From positions 1-64,000 of the forward strand of contig NZ_JOCA01000027.1 of the NCBI RefSeq assembly GCF_000718785.1: a DNA stretch of 64,000 nucleotides, in the 5' to 3' direction. This stretch comes from Streptomyces sp. NRRL WC-3626. Lineage in GTDB: Bacteria > Actinomycetota > Actinomycetes > Streptomycetales > Streptomycetaceae. This document shows positions 7,855 through 18,874 of the stretch, one piece after another. The notes beneath the pieces were generated by a model. It was not told the DNA's origin. It was given only the letters and a program-made list of their open reading frames with translations, and made no database searches. A program made the translations under genes and the position numbers. Numbering within the stretch: the stretch's first letter is position 1; every line of letters starts with the position of its first letter.

Positions 7855-8124
7855 ATGAACGACGCAGTGCCGGAGACGGAGCCCGGACAGGCGCCGCCCC
7901 AGGACGACGGCGGCCCCGCGGCCCCCGCCCCCCTGAACGTGCCGCGCACCCCCACCGGCCACCCCGAGATCGACGCCCAGGTGCGGCGGCTGGCCGATGC
8001 CGACCACCTCGCCACCGACGGCCACGTCGAGGTGTACGAAAATGTGCACCGGGGGCTGCGCGACGCGCTCACCGCGCTCGACACCCGCCCGGGACCCCCG
8101 TCGAACCACGGACACAGGAGCTGA
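7855..8124 (+). CDS. Small conserved protein upstream of tlyA
   Basis: 89 residues. The N-terminal ~35 residues are Pro/Ala/Glu-rich; the conserved part is the helical segment HPEIDAQVRRLADADHL...VYENVHRGLRDALTALD. A gene of similar size sits at the same place in mycobacteria (Rv1693), so the association with tlyA is old. I know no function. The ATG follows GATAGCGT at a distance typical of a leaderless -10 element. The tlyA start is 8 bp downstream, indicating an operon with tlyA and nadK. Confidence 0.75.
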   Translation: MNDAVPETEPGQAPPQDDGGPAAPAPLNVPRTPTGHPEIDAQVRRLADADHLATDGHVEVYENVHRGLRDALTALDTRPGPPSNHGHRS

Positions 8125-8131
8125 ACCGAAC

Positions 8132-8947
8132 GTGGCAGGAGTCGCACGCCGCCGTCTCGACGCGGAGCTGGTCCGCCGTAAACTCGCGCGCTCGCGCGAG
8201 CACGCCAGCCAGCTGATCGCCGCCGGCCGGGTCAGCGTCGGCAAGACGGTCGCGACCAAGCCCGCCACCCAGGTGGAGACCGCCGCCGCGATCGTCGTCA
8301 CCGACGACGCCGGCGACCCGGACTACGTCTCGCGCGGCGGCCACAAACTGGCCGGCGCCCTCGACGCCTTCATGCCCCGGGGCCTCGTCGTCGAGGGGCA
8401 CAGGGCCCTGGACGCCGGCGCCTCCACCGGCGGTTTCACCGACGTACTGCTGCGCGCCGGGGCCGCGCACGTGGTCGCCGTGGACGTCGGATACGGACAA
8501 CTCGCCTGGTCTCTGCGCAACGATGAACGCGTCACCGTCAAGGACCGTACGAACGTACGCGAGTTGACGCTCGAGATCATCGATGGGGAGCCTGTGGATC
8601 TTGTCGTGGGGGATCTGTCCTTCATCCCGCTCGGACTGGTACTGCCCGCCCTGAAGCGGTGCGTGAAACCGGACGCCGACCTGGTGATGATGGTGAAACC
8701 GCAGTTCGAGGTGGGCAAGGAACGGCTGGGCAGCGGCGGAGTCGTCCGCAGCCCGCACCTGCGCGCCGAGGCCGTGCGGGGAGTGGCCGCGAAGGCCTGG
8801 GAGCTGGGACTCGGAGCGCAGGGCGTGACGGCGAGTCCGCTGCCCGGACCCTCCGGGAACGTCGAATACTTTCTGTGGCTGCGGGCCGGTGCTCCGGAAC
8901 TGGATCCCGCGGAAGCCGACCGTGCTGTGGCGGAGGGGCCGCGTTGA
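8132..8947 (+). CDS. tlyA: TlyA-type rRNA 2'-O-methyltransferase
   Basis: 271 residues from GTG 8132 (AGGAG at 8116-8120). An N-terminal S4 RNA-binding domain (residues ~5-65) is followed by a RrmJ/FtsJ-like SAM methyltransferase domain with the glycine-rich LDAGASTGGFTDVLL near 93-107. Candidate catalytic residues are K72 in GGHKL, the Asp of VVGDLSF and the Lys of MVKPQFEVGKE. In mycobacteria TlyA methylates 16S C1409 and 23S C1920 (capreomycin sensitivity); the same target is expected. The stop overlaps the nadK start, with nadK and recN downstream as in mycobacteria. Confidence 0.95.
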   Translation: MAGVARRRLDAELVRRKLARSREHASQLIAAGRVSVGKTVATKPATQVETAAAIVVTDDAGDPDYVSRGGHKLAGALDAFMPRGLVVEGHRALDAGASTGGFTDVLLRAGAAHVVAVDVGYGQLAWSLRNDERVTVKDRTNVRELTLEIIDGEPVDLVVGDLSFIPLGLVLPALKRCVKPDADLVMMVKPQFEVGKERLGSGGVVRSPHLRAEAVRGVAAKAWELGLGAQGVTASPLPGPSGNVEYFLWLRAGAPELDPAEADRAVAEGPR

Positions 8948-9849
8948 CGCAGAACCGAGCTCGTACTGTTTTCCTGCTGGCCCACACCGGCCGGCCCGCT
9001 GCCATCCGCAGCGCCGAACTCGTGGTCAGAGGACTGCTGCGGGCCGGGCTGGGGGTGCGGGTCCTGGAGGACGAGGCCCGCGACCTGCCGCTCCCCGAGG
9101 ACGTGGAGACCGTCAAGGAGGCCACCCCGCAGTGCCTGGACGACTGTGAACTGCTGATCGTGCTGGGCGGCGACGGCACGCTGCTGCGCGGCGCCGAGTT
9201 CGCCCGCGCCTCCGGGGTGCCCATGCTGGGCGTCAACCTCGGCAGCGTCGGATTCCTCGCCGAGGCCGAGCGCGACGACCTCGACAAGGTCGTCGACCGG
9301 GTGGTGAGCCGGGCGTACGAGGTCGAGGAACGGATGACCGTCGATGTCGTCGTGCACCGCAACGGCGACATCGTGCACACCGACTGGGCGCTGAACGAGG
9401 CGGCCGTGCAGAAGGTGTCCGCCGAGCGGATGCTGGAGATCGTGCTCGAGATCGACGGGCGGCCGGTCACCGGGTTCGGCTGCGACGGCATCGTCTGCGC
9501 GACCCCGACCGGGTCGACGGCGTACGCGTTCTCCGCCGGCGGGCCCGTGGTGTGGCCCGAGGTCGAGGCGCTGCTGCTGGTGCCGATCTCGGCGCACGCG
9601 CTGTTCGCCAAGCCGCTGGTGACCTCGCCGGACTCGGTGCTGGCGGTGGAGATGCTGCCGCACGTCCCGCCGGGGGTGCTGTGGTGCGACGGGCGGCGCA
9701 CCGTGGAGCTTCCGGTGGGGGCGCGGGTGGAGGTGCGGAGGGGGGCTGTGCCGGTGCGGTTGGCCCGGTTGCACCATGCGTCGTTCACCGACCGGTTGGT
9801 CGCGAAATTCGCTCTGCCCGTGTCGGGGTGGCGGGGGGCGCCGCATTAG
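8944..9849 (+). CDS. nadK: NAD kinase
   Basis: 301 residues from TTG 8944, overlapping the tlyA stop (TTGA) and so probably coupled to it. It phosphorylates NAD+ to NADP+. Diagnostic motifs are the GGDGTLLRGAEFAR loop (residues ~75-88), NLGSVGFLAE, the conserved NE in LNEAAVQK and CATPTGSTAYAFSAGGP, which binds NAD. Length and domain order (alpha/beta then beta-sandwich) are standard. A 153-bp gap separates it from recN. Confidence 0.95.
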   Translation: MTQNRARTVFLLAHTGRPAAIRSAELVVRGLLRAGLGVRVLEDEARDLPLPEDVETVKEATPQCLDDCELLIVLGGDGTLLRGAEFARASGVPMLGVNLGSVGFLAEAERDDLDKVVDRVVSRAYEVEERMTVDVVVHRNGDIVHTDWALNEAAVQKVSAERMLEIVLEIDGRPVTGFGCDGIVCATPTGSTAYAFSAGGPVVWPEVEALLLVPISAHALFAKPLVTSPDSVLAVEMLPHVPPGVLWCDGRRTVELPVGARVEVRRGAVPVRLARLHHASFTDRLVAKFALPVSGWRGAPH

Positions 9850-10002
9850 CCCTCTCGATGGGGTGGTTCCGCGGCGTGGGCGGGCGCGGGTCGAATGTGG
9901 TCGTTCGCGCAGTTCGTCGCGCCCCTGAGCCACTTGCTCCTCCCTTCGTGACAAGGGTGGGGCGGTCGCACTTCCCGGGCTGGACCTCGTAAGGTCTAGT
10001 TC

Positions 10003-11733
10003 GTGTTGGAGGAGATGCGGATACGGTCGCTCGGAGTGATCGACGATGCTGTCGTCGAGCTGTCGCCCGGCTTCACCGCCGTCACCGGTGAGACGGGTGC
10101 GGGCAAGACCATGGTGGTCACCAGCCTGGGCCTGCTGCTCGGTGGACGCGCGGATGCGGCCCTGGTGCGGATCGGCGCGCGCAGCGCGGTGGTCGAGGGA
10201 CGGATCGCGGTGCCCGCGGGCGCCGCGGCCGTCGTACGGGCCGAGGAGGCCGGGGCCGAGCTGGACGACGGGACGCTGCTGGTCAGCCGGACCGTGTCGG
10301 CCGAGGGGCGCTCGCGGGCGCACCTGGGCGGGCGGAGTGTGCCCGTGGGGCTGCTCGCGGAGCTCGCCGACGACCTCGTGGCCGTGCACGGGCAGACCGA
10401 CCAGCAGGGGCTGCTGAAGCTGTCCCGGCAGCGACAGGCGCTCGACCGGTACGCCGGGTACGCGGTCGCCGTGCCGCTCGGCAAGTACGCCGAGGCGTAC
10501 AAGCGGCTGCGGGCCGTGGTCACGGAGCTGGAGCAGATCACGACGCGCGCGCGTGAGCGGGCCCAGGAGGCCGACCTGCTGCGTTTCGGGCTCGAGGAGA
10601 TCGCCGCCGTGGAGCCCCGCGCCGGCGAGGACGCGGAGCTGGCGGAGGAGGCGGAGCGGCTCGGGCACGCCGAGGCACTGGCGTCCGCCGCCGCGGTCGC
10701 GCACGCCGCGCTCGCGGGCAACCCGGAGGACCCCGAGTCCGTCGACGCGAGCACGCTCGTCGCGGGCGCCCAGCGGGCCCTGGAGGCCGTACGGGCGCAC
10801 GATCCGGCGCTGGCCGCGCTGACCGACCGGATCGGGGAGGTCGGCATCCTGCTGCGCGACGTGGCCGGGGAGCTGGCGGGGTACGCCGACGACCTGGACG
10901 CCGATCCGCTGCGGCTGGCGGCGGTCGAGGAGCGCCGGGCCGCGCTCACCGCGCTGACCCGGAAGTACGGCGAGGACATCGCGTCCGTGCTGACATGGGC
11001 CGAGCAGGGCGCCGCCCGGCTGACCGAACTGGACGGCGACGACGAGCGGACCGGTGAGCTCACCGCCGAGCGGGACGCGCTCCGCGCGGAACTGGGCGCT
11101 CTGGCGCAGGAGCTGACGGACGCGCGGACGGAGGCGGCGGACCGGTTCGCGTCGGCGGTCACCGCCGAGCTGGCCTCGCTCGCCATGCCGCACGCGCGTG
11201 TGTCGTTCGACATCCGGCAGACCGAGGACCCGGAGGGCGTCGAGGTGGACGGGCGCACGGTCGCCTACGGTCCGTCGGGCGTGGACGAGGTGGAGCTGCT
11301 GCTTGCCCCGCATCCCGGCGCGCCGCCCCGCCCCATCGCCAAGGGGGCGTCCGGCGGTGAGCTGTCCCGCGTGATGCTGGCCGTGGAGGTCGTGTTCGCC
11401 GGCACCGACCCCGTGCCGACGTACCTCTTCGACGAGGTCGACGCCGGGGTCGGCGGCAAGGCGGCGGTGGAGATCGGGCGGCGGCTCGCGAAGCTGGCGA
11501 AGACGGCGCAGGTCGTGGTCGTCACGCATCTGCCGCAGGTGGCCGCGTTCGCCGACCGGCAGCTGCTGGTGGAGAAGACCAACGACGGATCGGTCACCCG
11601 CTCCGGCGTGAAGGTCCTGGAGGGCGAGGAGCGCATCCGGGAGCTCTCCCGGATGCTCGCCGGGCAGGAGGACTCGCAGACGGCCCGGGCCCACGCGGAG
11701 GAACTCCTGGCGACCGCCCGGGCAGACGGGTAG
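10003..11733 (+). CDS. recN: DNA repair protein RecN
   Basis: 576 residues from GTG 10003. It is an SMC-like ATPase: Walker A GETGAGKT at residues 29-36, a central coiled coil (~150-370), signature region KGASGGELSRVMLAVE and Walker B TYLFDEVDAGVGG, then VVVTHLPQVAAFAD. It acts early in double-strand break repair with RecA. TAAGGT at 9990-9995 is spaced to give transcription starting at the GTG itself, so the mRNA is probably leaderless; I see no clear LexA box in the 150 bp upstream. No steA/steB homologues follow it, unlike in mycobacteria. Confidence 0.95.
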   Translation: MLEEMRIRSLGVIDDAVVELSPGFTAVTGETGAGKTMVVTSLGLLLGGRADAALVRIGARSAVVEGRIAVPAGAAAVVRAEEAGAELDDGTLLVSRTVSAEGRSRAHLGGRSVPVGLLAELADDLVAVHGQTDQQGLLKLSRQRQALDRYAGYAVAVPLGKYAEAYKRLRAVVTELEQITTRARERAQEADLLRFGLEEIAAVEPRAGEDAELAEEAERLGHAEALASAAAVAHAALAGNPEDPESVDASTLVAGAQRALEAVRAHDPALAALTDRIGEVGILLRDVAGELAGYADDLDADPLRLAAVEERRAALTALTRKYGEDIASVLTWAEQGAARLTELDGDDERTGELTAERDALRAELGALAQELTDARTEAADRFASAVTAELASLAMPHARVSFDIRQTEDPEGVEVDGRTVAYGPSGVDEVELLLAPHPGAPPRPIAKGASGGELSRVMLAVEVVFAGTDPVPTYLFDEVDAGVGGKAAVEIGRRLAKLAKTAQVVVVTHLPQVAAFADRQLLVEKTNDGSVTRSGVKVLEGEERIRELSRMLAGQEDSQTARAHAEELLATARADG

Positions 11734-11924
11734 CGCGGGGCCGCCCGGGGGCTTCTGTCACTCGTGTGGGTGACATGGTGTCCTGGGCGGACCCGCGCGC
11801 GTGACCTCGGCGTTCCCGGAACGGCCGTACGGCCTGGCATCCTTGACGGAGTACAGGAAGGAACGGGCCAGATCCTCCGGTACGTTCTTCGTGACCGCAC
11901 GAACCCAACCAGGAGCCCGGCCGC

Positions 11925-13046
11925 GTGACCCCCGTGAGCAGCCACTCACCGCTGCGCACCGTGCAGGTGCTGGGCGGTGGCAACGCCGCCAGCAGCGCCC
12001 ATGTGCGCTCGCTGGCCGCGGGGCTCGTCGCGAGGGGCGTGCGGGTCACGGTGTGCGCCCCCGCCGAGGCCGATCACACCTACGACTTCAGCGGTGCCGG
12101 CGCCGACCACGTGCCGGTGCCGCGCAGCAGCGACCCGGGCTCGGTGGCCGCGCTGCGGGCCGCCTGCAGCGGCGCGGACCTGGTCCACGCGCACGGACTG
12201 CACGCCTCCTTCCGTACGGCGCTGGCCCTGAGCGGACGGCGTACGCCCCTCGTGGTCACCTGGCACGACCGGGCACACGCCGACGGCCCGCGCGGCCACT
12301 TCCTGCGCGTGCTGGAGCGGCGGGTCGCCAAGGCGGCCACCGTGGTGCTCGGCACGACCTCCGCCCTCGTCGACCGGGCGCGCCGCACCGGAGCGCGGGA
12401 CGCGCGGCTCGCCGCCGTCTCCCTCCCCGGCCCCCGCACCGCCCCGGTGACGGACGACCCCGATCTGCTGCGGCCCAAGATCCGGGCCGAACTCGGGGCC
12501 ATCGGACGCCCGTTGCTCATCGCCGTCGGCTCCCTCGAACGCCACCGCGGTTACGACGTCCTGCTGGACGCCGCCCACGCGTGGCAGCGCCTCGACCCGC
12601 TGCCGCTGGTGGTGCTCGCCGGGGAGGGGCCGCTGCGCGACGAACTCCGGCGCAGGATCGACCTCGAGGAGCTGCCGGTCCGGCTCGTCGGACCGCGCGA
12701 GGACATCGGCGATCTGCTGGCCGCCGCCGACCTCGCGCTGCTGCCCGGCAGCTGGGAGGCGCGCTCAGCGCTCGCCCAGCAGGCCCTCCACGCACGCGTG
12801 CCGCTCGTCGCGACCGCCGCGGGCGGCATCCCCGAACTCGTCGGCGACGCCGCCGAACTCGTCCCGTACGGCAACGCGCGGGCGCTCGCCGACGCCGTCG
12901 TACGGCTGCTGGAGGATCCCGGCCGGCGGGAGTCCCTCAAGGAGAGGGGCGCGCGGCAGGCGGCCACCTGGCCCACCGAGGACGAGACGGTCACCCAAGT
13001 GCTCAGCGTCTACGACGAGCTGACCCGGCCCCGGCCGATGATCTGA
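11925..13046 (+). CDS. GT4-family glycosyltransferase
   Basis: 373 residues from GTG 11925 (AGGAG at 11911-11915). A GT-B fold: N-terminal half with HAHGLHASF and VVTWHDRAH, C-terminal donor-binding half with AVGSLERHRGYDVLLDA, VLAGEGPLRDELRR and the conserved LPGSWEARSALAQQALHARVPLVATAAGGIPEL motif, in which the usual E(x)7E appears as E and Q. The acceptor is unknown. It is the only gene between recN and the convergent pucR-type gene. A GT of this kind next to recN/pyrG is common in Streptomyces. Confidence 0.85.
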   Translation: MTPVSSHSPLRTVQVLGGGNAASSAHVRSLAAGLVARGVRVTVCAPAEADHTYDFSGAGADHVPVPRSSDPGSVAALRAACSGADLVHAHGLHASFRTALALSGRRTPLVVTWHDRAHADGPRGHFLRVLERRVAKAATVVLGTTSALVDRARRTGARDARLAAVSLPGPRTAPVTDDPDLLRPKIRAELGAIGRPLLIAVGSLERHRGYDVLLDAAHAWQRLDPLPLVVLAGEGPLRDELRRRIDLEELPVRLVGPREDIGDLLAAADLALLPGSWEARSALAQQALHARVPLVATAAGGIPELVGDAAELVPYGNARALADAVVRLLEDPGRRESLKERGARQAATWPTEDETVTQVLSVYDELTRPRPMI

Positions 13047-13061
13047 CACCGGCCGGCGCGG

Positions 13062-14690
13062 TCACGGCACATGCCGTCGGGCGCGCAGCGCCAGGCTCAA
13101 CGCCAGCACGGTGTGCGGGTCGTCGAGGTCGGAGGCGAGCAGCTCGCCGATGCGGGCGAGCCTGTTGTACAGCGTCTGCCGGTTCAGATGCAGTTCGCGG
13201 GCCGTCTCCGCCTTGCGTCCCGCGTGCGCCAGATAGGCCTCCAGGGTGGGCAGCAGCGGAGGCCTGGAACGGCCGTCGTGGTCCAGCACCGGGCCGATCG
13301 CGCGGTCCACGAAGGCCGCCAGGTCCGGGTGGTCGCGCAGCCGCCACAGCAGCAGGTCGATGTCCAGCCGGCGGGCGTCGTACCAGGGGAGGTCCGGCAG
13401 CCCCTGTGCCGCCGTCGCCGTCTCCGCCGCGTGCCGCAGCCCGGTGGACGCCGCCGCCCAGTCACCGGCGGGACCGACCACCACGACGGGCGCCCGGCCC
13501 CCTGGACGCGGCACGCCCGCGCGTTCCACGCCCGCCCGCAGCGCCGCCGCCACCCGGTCCGCGACCGCCGCCCGCTCGGCCTCCGCGCGGAGGCCGAGCA
13601 GCAGCGGCACCCGGCCCTCCACCGGACGCACGCCCAGCAGGACGGGCACCCCCAGCGCGGCCAGCTCGTCGCCCACCGCGCGGGCCAGCACCGCCCAGCC
13701 GCCGCCCTGCGGGGACAGCGCGTCACCGAGCCGCATCACCACCGGCAGCAGCGGCCCCGACCCCGGTCGGAAGCCCAGCACACGCGCCTGCGCGGGCGCG
13801 TCGGCGGCGCCGACCCGGCCCTCGGCGAGGTCCGTGAGGAAGTCCCCGCGCCCCCGCGCCGCCAGCTCCTCCTCCTGACGTGCCTGCATCAGCACCACCG
13901 CGAGCAGTCCCGCCGCGCGCTCGGCCGCCATACGGTGCACCGGCTCCGGGGGATTGAGCACCGGCAGCAGCACCAGCCGCGCCCGTACGCCACCGCTGCC
14001 CGGGCCGCCGCCGGGCACGTCCACCAGCGCCGAACCGGCCGGCGGATCGTCCTGGTGCCGGTCGCGCAGCCCCTCCCACACCTGGAGCGGGTCCGCGCCC
14101 TCGGGGCCCTCACCGGCCGCGTACAGCAGCCGGCCGTCGGTCGTCTCCAGGAACACCGGGTTGCCGGTGAAAGCGGCGAGGATCTCCAGCACCCTGGGGA
14201 CCCCGCCGCCGCCGAGCAGCGCCTCGGTGCACCGGCGGTGCACCTCCTCCGCGCGCTGCAGCAGCGCGTAGTGCCCGTTGACGATCTCGGTGTGGATCTC
14301 CTCGGTGACCGTCACGAACGGCACCTCGCGGTGCAGCTGGACCAGCGGCAGGCCGGCCGTGCGGGCCGCGTCGACGAGGGCGGCCGGCAGCCGGGTGAAC
14401 CGTGTGCCCAGCTCCACCACCAGGGCGGCGATGCCGCGCTCGGCCAGCGTGCGTACGAACGCGCGCTGGTCGGCCGGGCGGGTACCGAGGCCGTACCCGG
14501 TGGTGAGCAGGAGCTCGCCGCCCTTGAGCAGCGAGGCGATGTTGGGCACCTCGCCGGCGTGCACCCAGCGCACCGTGCGGTCCAGCCGGTCGGCGCCGGC
14601 GAGGACCTCGGGGAGGCCGCTGCGCAGGCCCGGGAGCTCCAGGGCGCGCTGCACGGTGATGCCCGTGGGCGGGGGTGCGCCGGTGTTCAT
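13062..14690 (-). CDS. PucR-family transcriptional regulator
   Basis: 542 residues from the ATG at 14690. The N-terminal PucR domain (GITVQRALELPGL... VRWVHAGEVPNIASLLKGGELLLTTG, residues ~8-125) is followed by a central GGDEF-like/CdaR region and a C-terminal helix-turn-helix of the PucR type (LEAYLAHAGRKAETARELHLNRQTLYNRLARI). Members activate purine, amino-acid or alcohol catabolism in response to a small ligand. No such catabolic operon adjoins, so the target is unknown. It ends 15 bp from the glycosyltransferase stop. Confidence 0.9.
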   Translation of the reverse strand: MNTGAPPPTGITVQRALELPGLRSGLPEVLAGADRLDRTVRWVHAGEVPNIASLLKGGELLLTTGYGLGTRPADQRAFVRTLAERGIAALVVELGTRFTRLPAALVDAARTAGLPLVQLHREVPFVTVTEEIHTEIVNGHYALLQRAEEVHRRCTEALLGGGGVPRVLEILAAFTGNPVFLETTDGRLLYAAGEGPEGADPLQVWEGLRDRHQDDPPAGSALVDVPGGGPGSGGVRARLVLLPVLNPPEPVHRMAAERAAGLLAVVLMQARQEEELAARGRGDFLTDLAEGRVGAADAPAQARVLGFRPGSGPLLPVVMRLGDALSPQGGGWAVLARAVGDELAALGVPVLLGVRPVEGRVPLLLGLRAEAERAAVADRVAAALRAGVERAGVPRPGGRAPVVVVGPAGDWAAASTGLRHAAETATAAQGLPDLPWYDARRLDIDLLLWRLRDHPDLAAFVDRAIGPVLDHDGRSRPPLLPTLEAYLAHAGRKAETARELHLNRQTLYNRLARIGELLASDLDDPHTVLALSLALRARRHVP

Positions 14691-14818
14691 ACAGCGGACG
14701 GTACCTGGGCGGGCCGGGGGCGGGTTCACTCCCCGGCGTTCGCCGGTGCCGCCGCGCCCACCCGTGCCGCCCCAGCGGCACGACTGCCCGCGGCCGGGGC
14801 GTCAGCGCCGCTGCGGGG

Positions 14819-16621
14819 TCATCCTCCGTAGGCGCCGCTTGCCGTCAGGCGCAGGGCCGTGTCGATGAGCGGGACGTGGCTGAAGGCCTGGGGGAAGTTG
14901 CCCACCTGGCGCTGCAAACGCGGGTCCCACTCCTCCGCCAGCAGACCGAGGTCGTTGCGCAGGGAGAGCAGCTTCTCGAAGAGCCTGCGCGCCTCGTCCA
15001 CCCGGCCGATCATCGCGAGGTCGTCCGCCATCCAGAACGAGCAGGCCAGGAACGCGCCCTCGTCGCCCGGCAGACCGTCGACGCCCTCGTGCCGCCCCTC
15101 CGTCGGGTACCGCAGGATGAACCCGTCCGACGTGGACAGCTCGCGCTGGATCGCCTCGATGGTGCCGATCACCCGCTTGTCGTCCGGCGGCAGGAAGCCC
15201 ATCTGCGGGATCAGCAGCAGGGAGGCGTCCAGTTCCTTCGAGCCGTAGGACTGGGTGAACGTGTTGCGCTCCTTGTCGTAGCCCTTCTCGCACACGTCCC
15301 GGTGGATGTCGTCGCGCAGCTGCTTCCACCGCTCCACCGGGCCGTCGGCGTCGCCGGACTCGATCAGCTTGATGGTGCGGTCGACGGCCACCCACGCCAT
15401 CACCTTGGAGTGCACGAAGTGCCGGCGCGGGCCGCGCACCTCCCAGATGCCCTCGTCCGGCTCCTGCCAGTGCTGCTCCAGGTACTGGATCAGCTTCAGC
15501 TGGAGCAGCGAGGCGTAGTCGTTCCGGGCCAGGCCCGTCATATGGGCCAGGTGCAGGGCCTCGGTGACCTCGCCGTACACATCCAGCTGGAGCTGGTGCG
15601 CCGCGCCGTTGCCCACCCGGACCGGGGCCGAGTTCTCGTAGCCCGGCAGCCAGTCCAGCTCGGCCTCGCCGAGCTCGCGCTCACCGGCGATGCCGTACAT
15701 GATCTGCAGGTTCTCGGGGTCGCCCGCCACCGCGCGCAGCAGCCACTCGCGCCAGGCGCGGGCCTCCTCGCGGTAGCCGGTGCGCAGCAGCGAGGACAGG
15801 GTGATGGCCGCGTCCCGCAGCCAGGTGTAGCGGTAGTCCCAGTTGCGGACGCCGCCGATGTCCTCGGGCAGGGAGGTGGTGGGCGCGGCGACGATGCCGC
15901 CGGTCGGGGCGTACGTCAGCGCCTTCAGCGTGATCAGCGAGCGGATCACGGCCTCGCGGTAGGGGCCGTGGTACGTACAGTGCTCCACCCACTCGCGCCA
16001 GAAGTCCTCGGTCGCCTCCAGCGACTGCTCGGGCTCCGGCAGCGCGGGCGGCTGCTTGTGCGAGGGCTCCCAGGAGATGGTGAACGCGATCCGGTCGCCC
16101 GGCGCGACGGTGAAGTCCGCGTAGGTCGTCAGGTCCTCGCCGTAGGTCTGCACGGGGGTGTCGAACCACACGGAGTCCGGGCCCGCCACGGCGACCGTGC
16201 GTCCCTCGTGGCGGTGCACCCACGGGACGATACGGCCGTAGGAGAAGCGCATGCGCAGCGCCGAGCGCATCGGCACCCGGCCGGAGACGCCCTCCACGAT
16301 GCGGATCAGCTGCGGGGCGCCGTCGCGCGGGGGCATGAAGTCCGTCACCCGGACCGTGCCGCGCGGGGTGTCCCACTCCGACTCCAGGACCAGCGAGTCG
16401 CCGCGGTAGGCGCGCCGGGTCGCCGCGGGCGGCTCGGTGTCCTGCGCGTGCGCGGGACCCAGCCGCCAGAAGCCGTGCTCCTCGGTGCCCAGCAGGCCGG
16501 CGAAGATGGCATGGGAGTCGAAACGGGGCAGGCACAACCAGTCCACGGTGCCGTCCCGGCAGACCAGCGCGGCGGTCTGCATGTCTCCGATGAGTGCGTA
16601 GTCTTCGATGCGCCCGGCCAC
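14819..16621 (-). CDS. Glycoside hydrolase family 15 (glucoamylase/trehalase type)
   Basis: 600 residues from GTG 16621, chosen for CTGGAG six bases upstream; this gives the typical MAGRIEDYALIGDMQTAALV beginning. The N-terminal beta-sandwich (~1-230) precedes an (alpha/alpha)6 barrel with the landmarks NWDYRYTWLRDAAITL, DEGIWEVRGPRRHFVHSKVMAWVAVDR and LLAEEWDP...GNFPQAFSHVPLI, carrying the two conserved acidic residues. No signal peptide, so it is cytoplasmic; actinobacterial members of this branch are often trehalases or act on alpha-glucans. Its divergent promoter region contains a 25-bp tandem repeat. Confidence 0.9.
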   Translation of the reverse strand: MAGRIEDYALIGDMQTAALVCRDGTVDWLCLPRFDSHAIFAGLLGTEEHGFWRLGPAHAQDTEPPAATRRAYRGDSLVLESEWDTPRGTVRVTDFMPPRDGAPQLIRIVEGVSGRVPMRSALRMRFSYGRIVPWVHRHEGRTVAVAGPDSVWFDTPVQTYGEDLTTYADFTVAPGDRIAFTISWEPSHKQPPALPEPEQSLEATEDFWREWVEHCTYHGPYREAVIRSLITLKALTYAPTGGIVAAPTTSLPEDIGGVRNWDYRYTWLRDAAITLSSLLRTGYREEARAWREWLLRAVAGDPENLQIMYGIAGERELGEAELDWLPGYENSAPVRVGNGAAHQLQLDVYGEVTEALHLAHMTGLARNDYASLLQLKLIQYLEQHWQEPDEGIWEVRGPRRHFVHSKVMAWVAVDRTIKLIESGDADGPVERWKQLRDDIHRDVCEKGYDKERNTFTQSYGSKELDASLLLIPQMGFLPPDDKRVIGTIEAIQRELSTSDGFILRYPTEGRHEGVDGLPGDEGAFLACSFWMADDLAMIGRVDEARRLFEKLLSLRNDLGLLAEEWDPRLQRQVGNFPQAFSHVPLIDTALRLTASGAYGG

Positions 16622-17105
16622 GTGCAACTCCAGTCGAACGGCCACGTCACCCCTCAAGGGGGTTGTCGCTAGTGCGGTCAAGGGGTTTTGAAATGTCGTT
16701 GAGCTGTGAAGCAAAGCAGTCGCTCAGCCTTGCATGCAAAGCACTGGCTCAGCCTTGAATACAAAACGCCAATCTATGCTCAACGAACTGACGAGCTCAC
16801 GTTGTTCCGGAAGTCACGGGCTGGGGTGGTGCCGTTCGGCCGGCCGGGCTCGGCAGCAAGCGTCCGAGCAGGATACGACGCACGAAGTTGATCTGTGTGC
16901 CGCTCCCGATATCCCGGTTGCGCCGAACGGGTGACCAGGGGGTGACGGTTCCGTGCCCGGTGCTCGCCCGTGGCGGCGCGTGCGCGGAGCGTGGCCGGAC
17001 GCCACAGCGCCGCGGCGCTGTTACGCTGGTAGCCCGTGGACCGGTGGGCGAGAAAACCCCGGAACCGCACCCACAAGCCGCGACCACGGGAGCCCCCTCT
17101 TGGCC
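16622..17105. other. Divergent intergenic region between the GH15 gene and pyrG
   Basis: 484 bp with no convincing gene. The GH15-proximal part is unusually AT-rich for this genome and holds the 25-bp tandem repeat at 16711-16760. The pyrG-proximal part has GTTACGCTGGTAGCCCGTGG at ~17024, where TACGCT or TAGCCC could be a -10 element for pyrG. I see no riboswitch or attenuator-like C-run of the kind that controls pyrG in Firmicutes. Confidence 0.5.
16711..16760. repeat. Two tandem 25-bp units upstream of the GH15 gene
   Basis: Units 16711-16735 and 16736-16760 both read GCAAAGCANTNGCTCAGCCTTGNAT-like, with three mismatches, immediately adjacent and in the same orientation. They lie 90-140 bp before the GH15 start. 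Tandem operators with this spacing are typical of repressor or activator binding, for example carbohydrate-responsive regulators; the regulator is not identified. Confidence 0.65.
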
Positions 17106-18755
<1,650 letters not shown>

Positions 18756-18774
18756 CACACCCGGTTGTACGGTT

Positions 18775-18819
18775 GCCGGGGTGCGAACCTTCAAAAGGTG
18801 CGCACCCCGGCCATTTTTT
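18775..18819 (+). terminator. Intrinsic terminator after pyrG
   Basis: GCCGGGGTGCG (18775-18785) pairs with CGCACCCCGGC (18801-18811), extended inside by AACCTT/AAGGT, and is followed by six T's at 18814-18819. It is one of the most canonical terminators in the window and separates pyrG from the Nudix gene. Confidence 0.85.
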
Positions 18820-18874
18820 CGCACACGTTCACGCACGGCACGCGCACCTTGGCGGTACGCCGGGAAGGACAGCC

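Noticed and set aside
8323..11694. Very long open frame on the minus strand opposite tlyA-nadK-recN
   Set aside because: It is the mirror of GC-rich codon bias; composition is Arg/Pro/His-rich, there is no family resemblance, and three well-conserved genes lie on the other strand.
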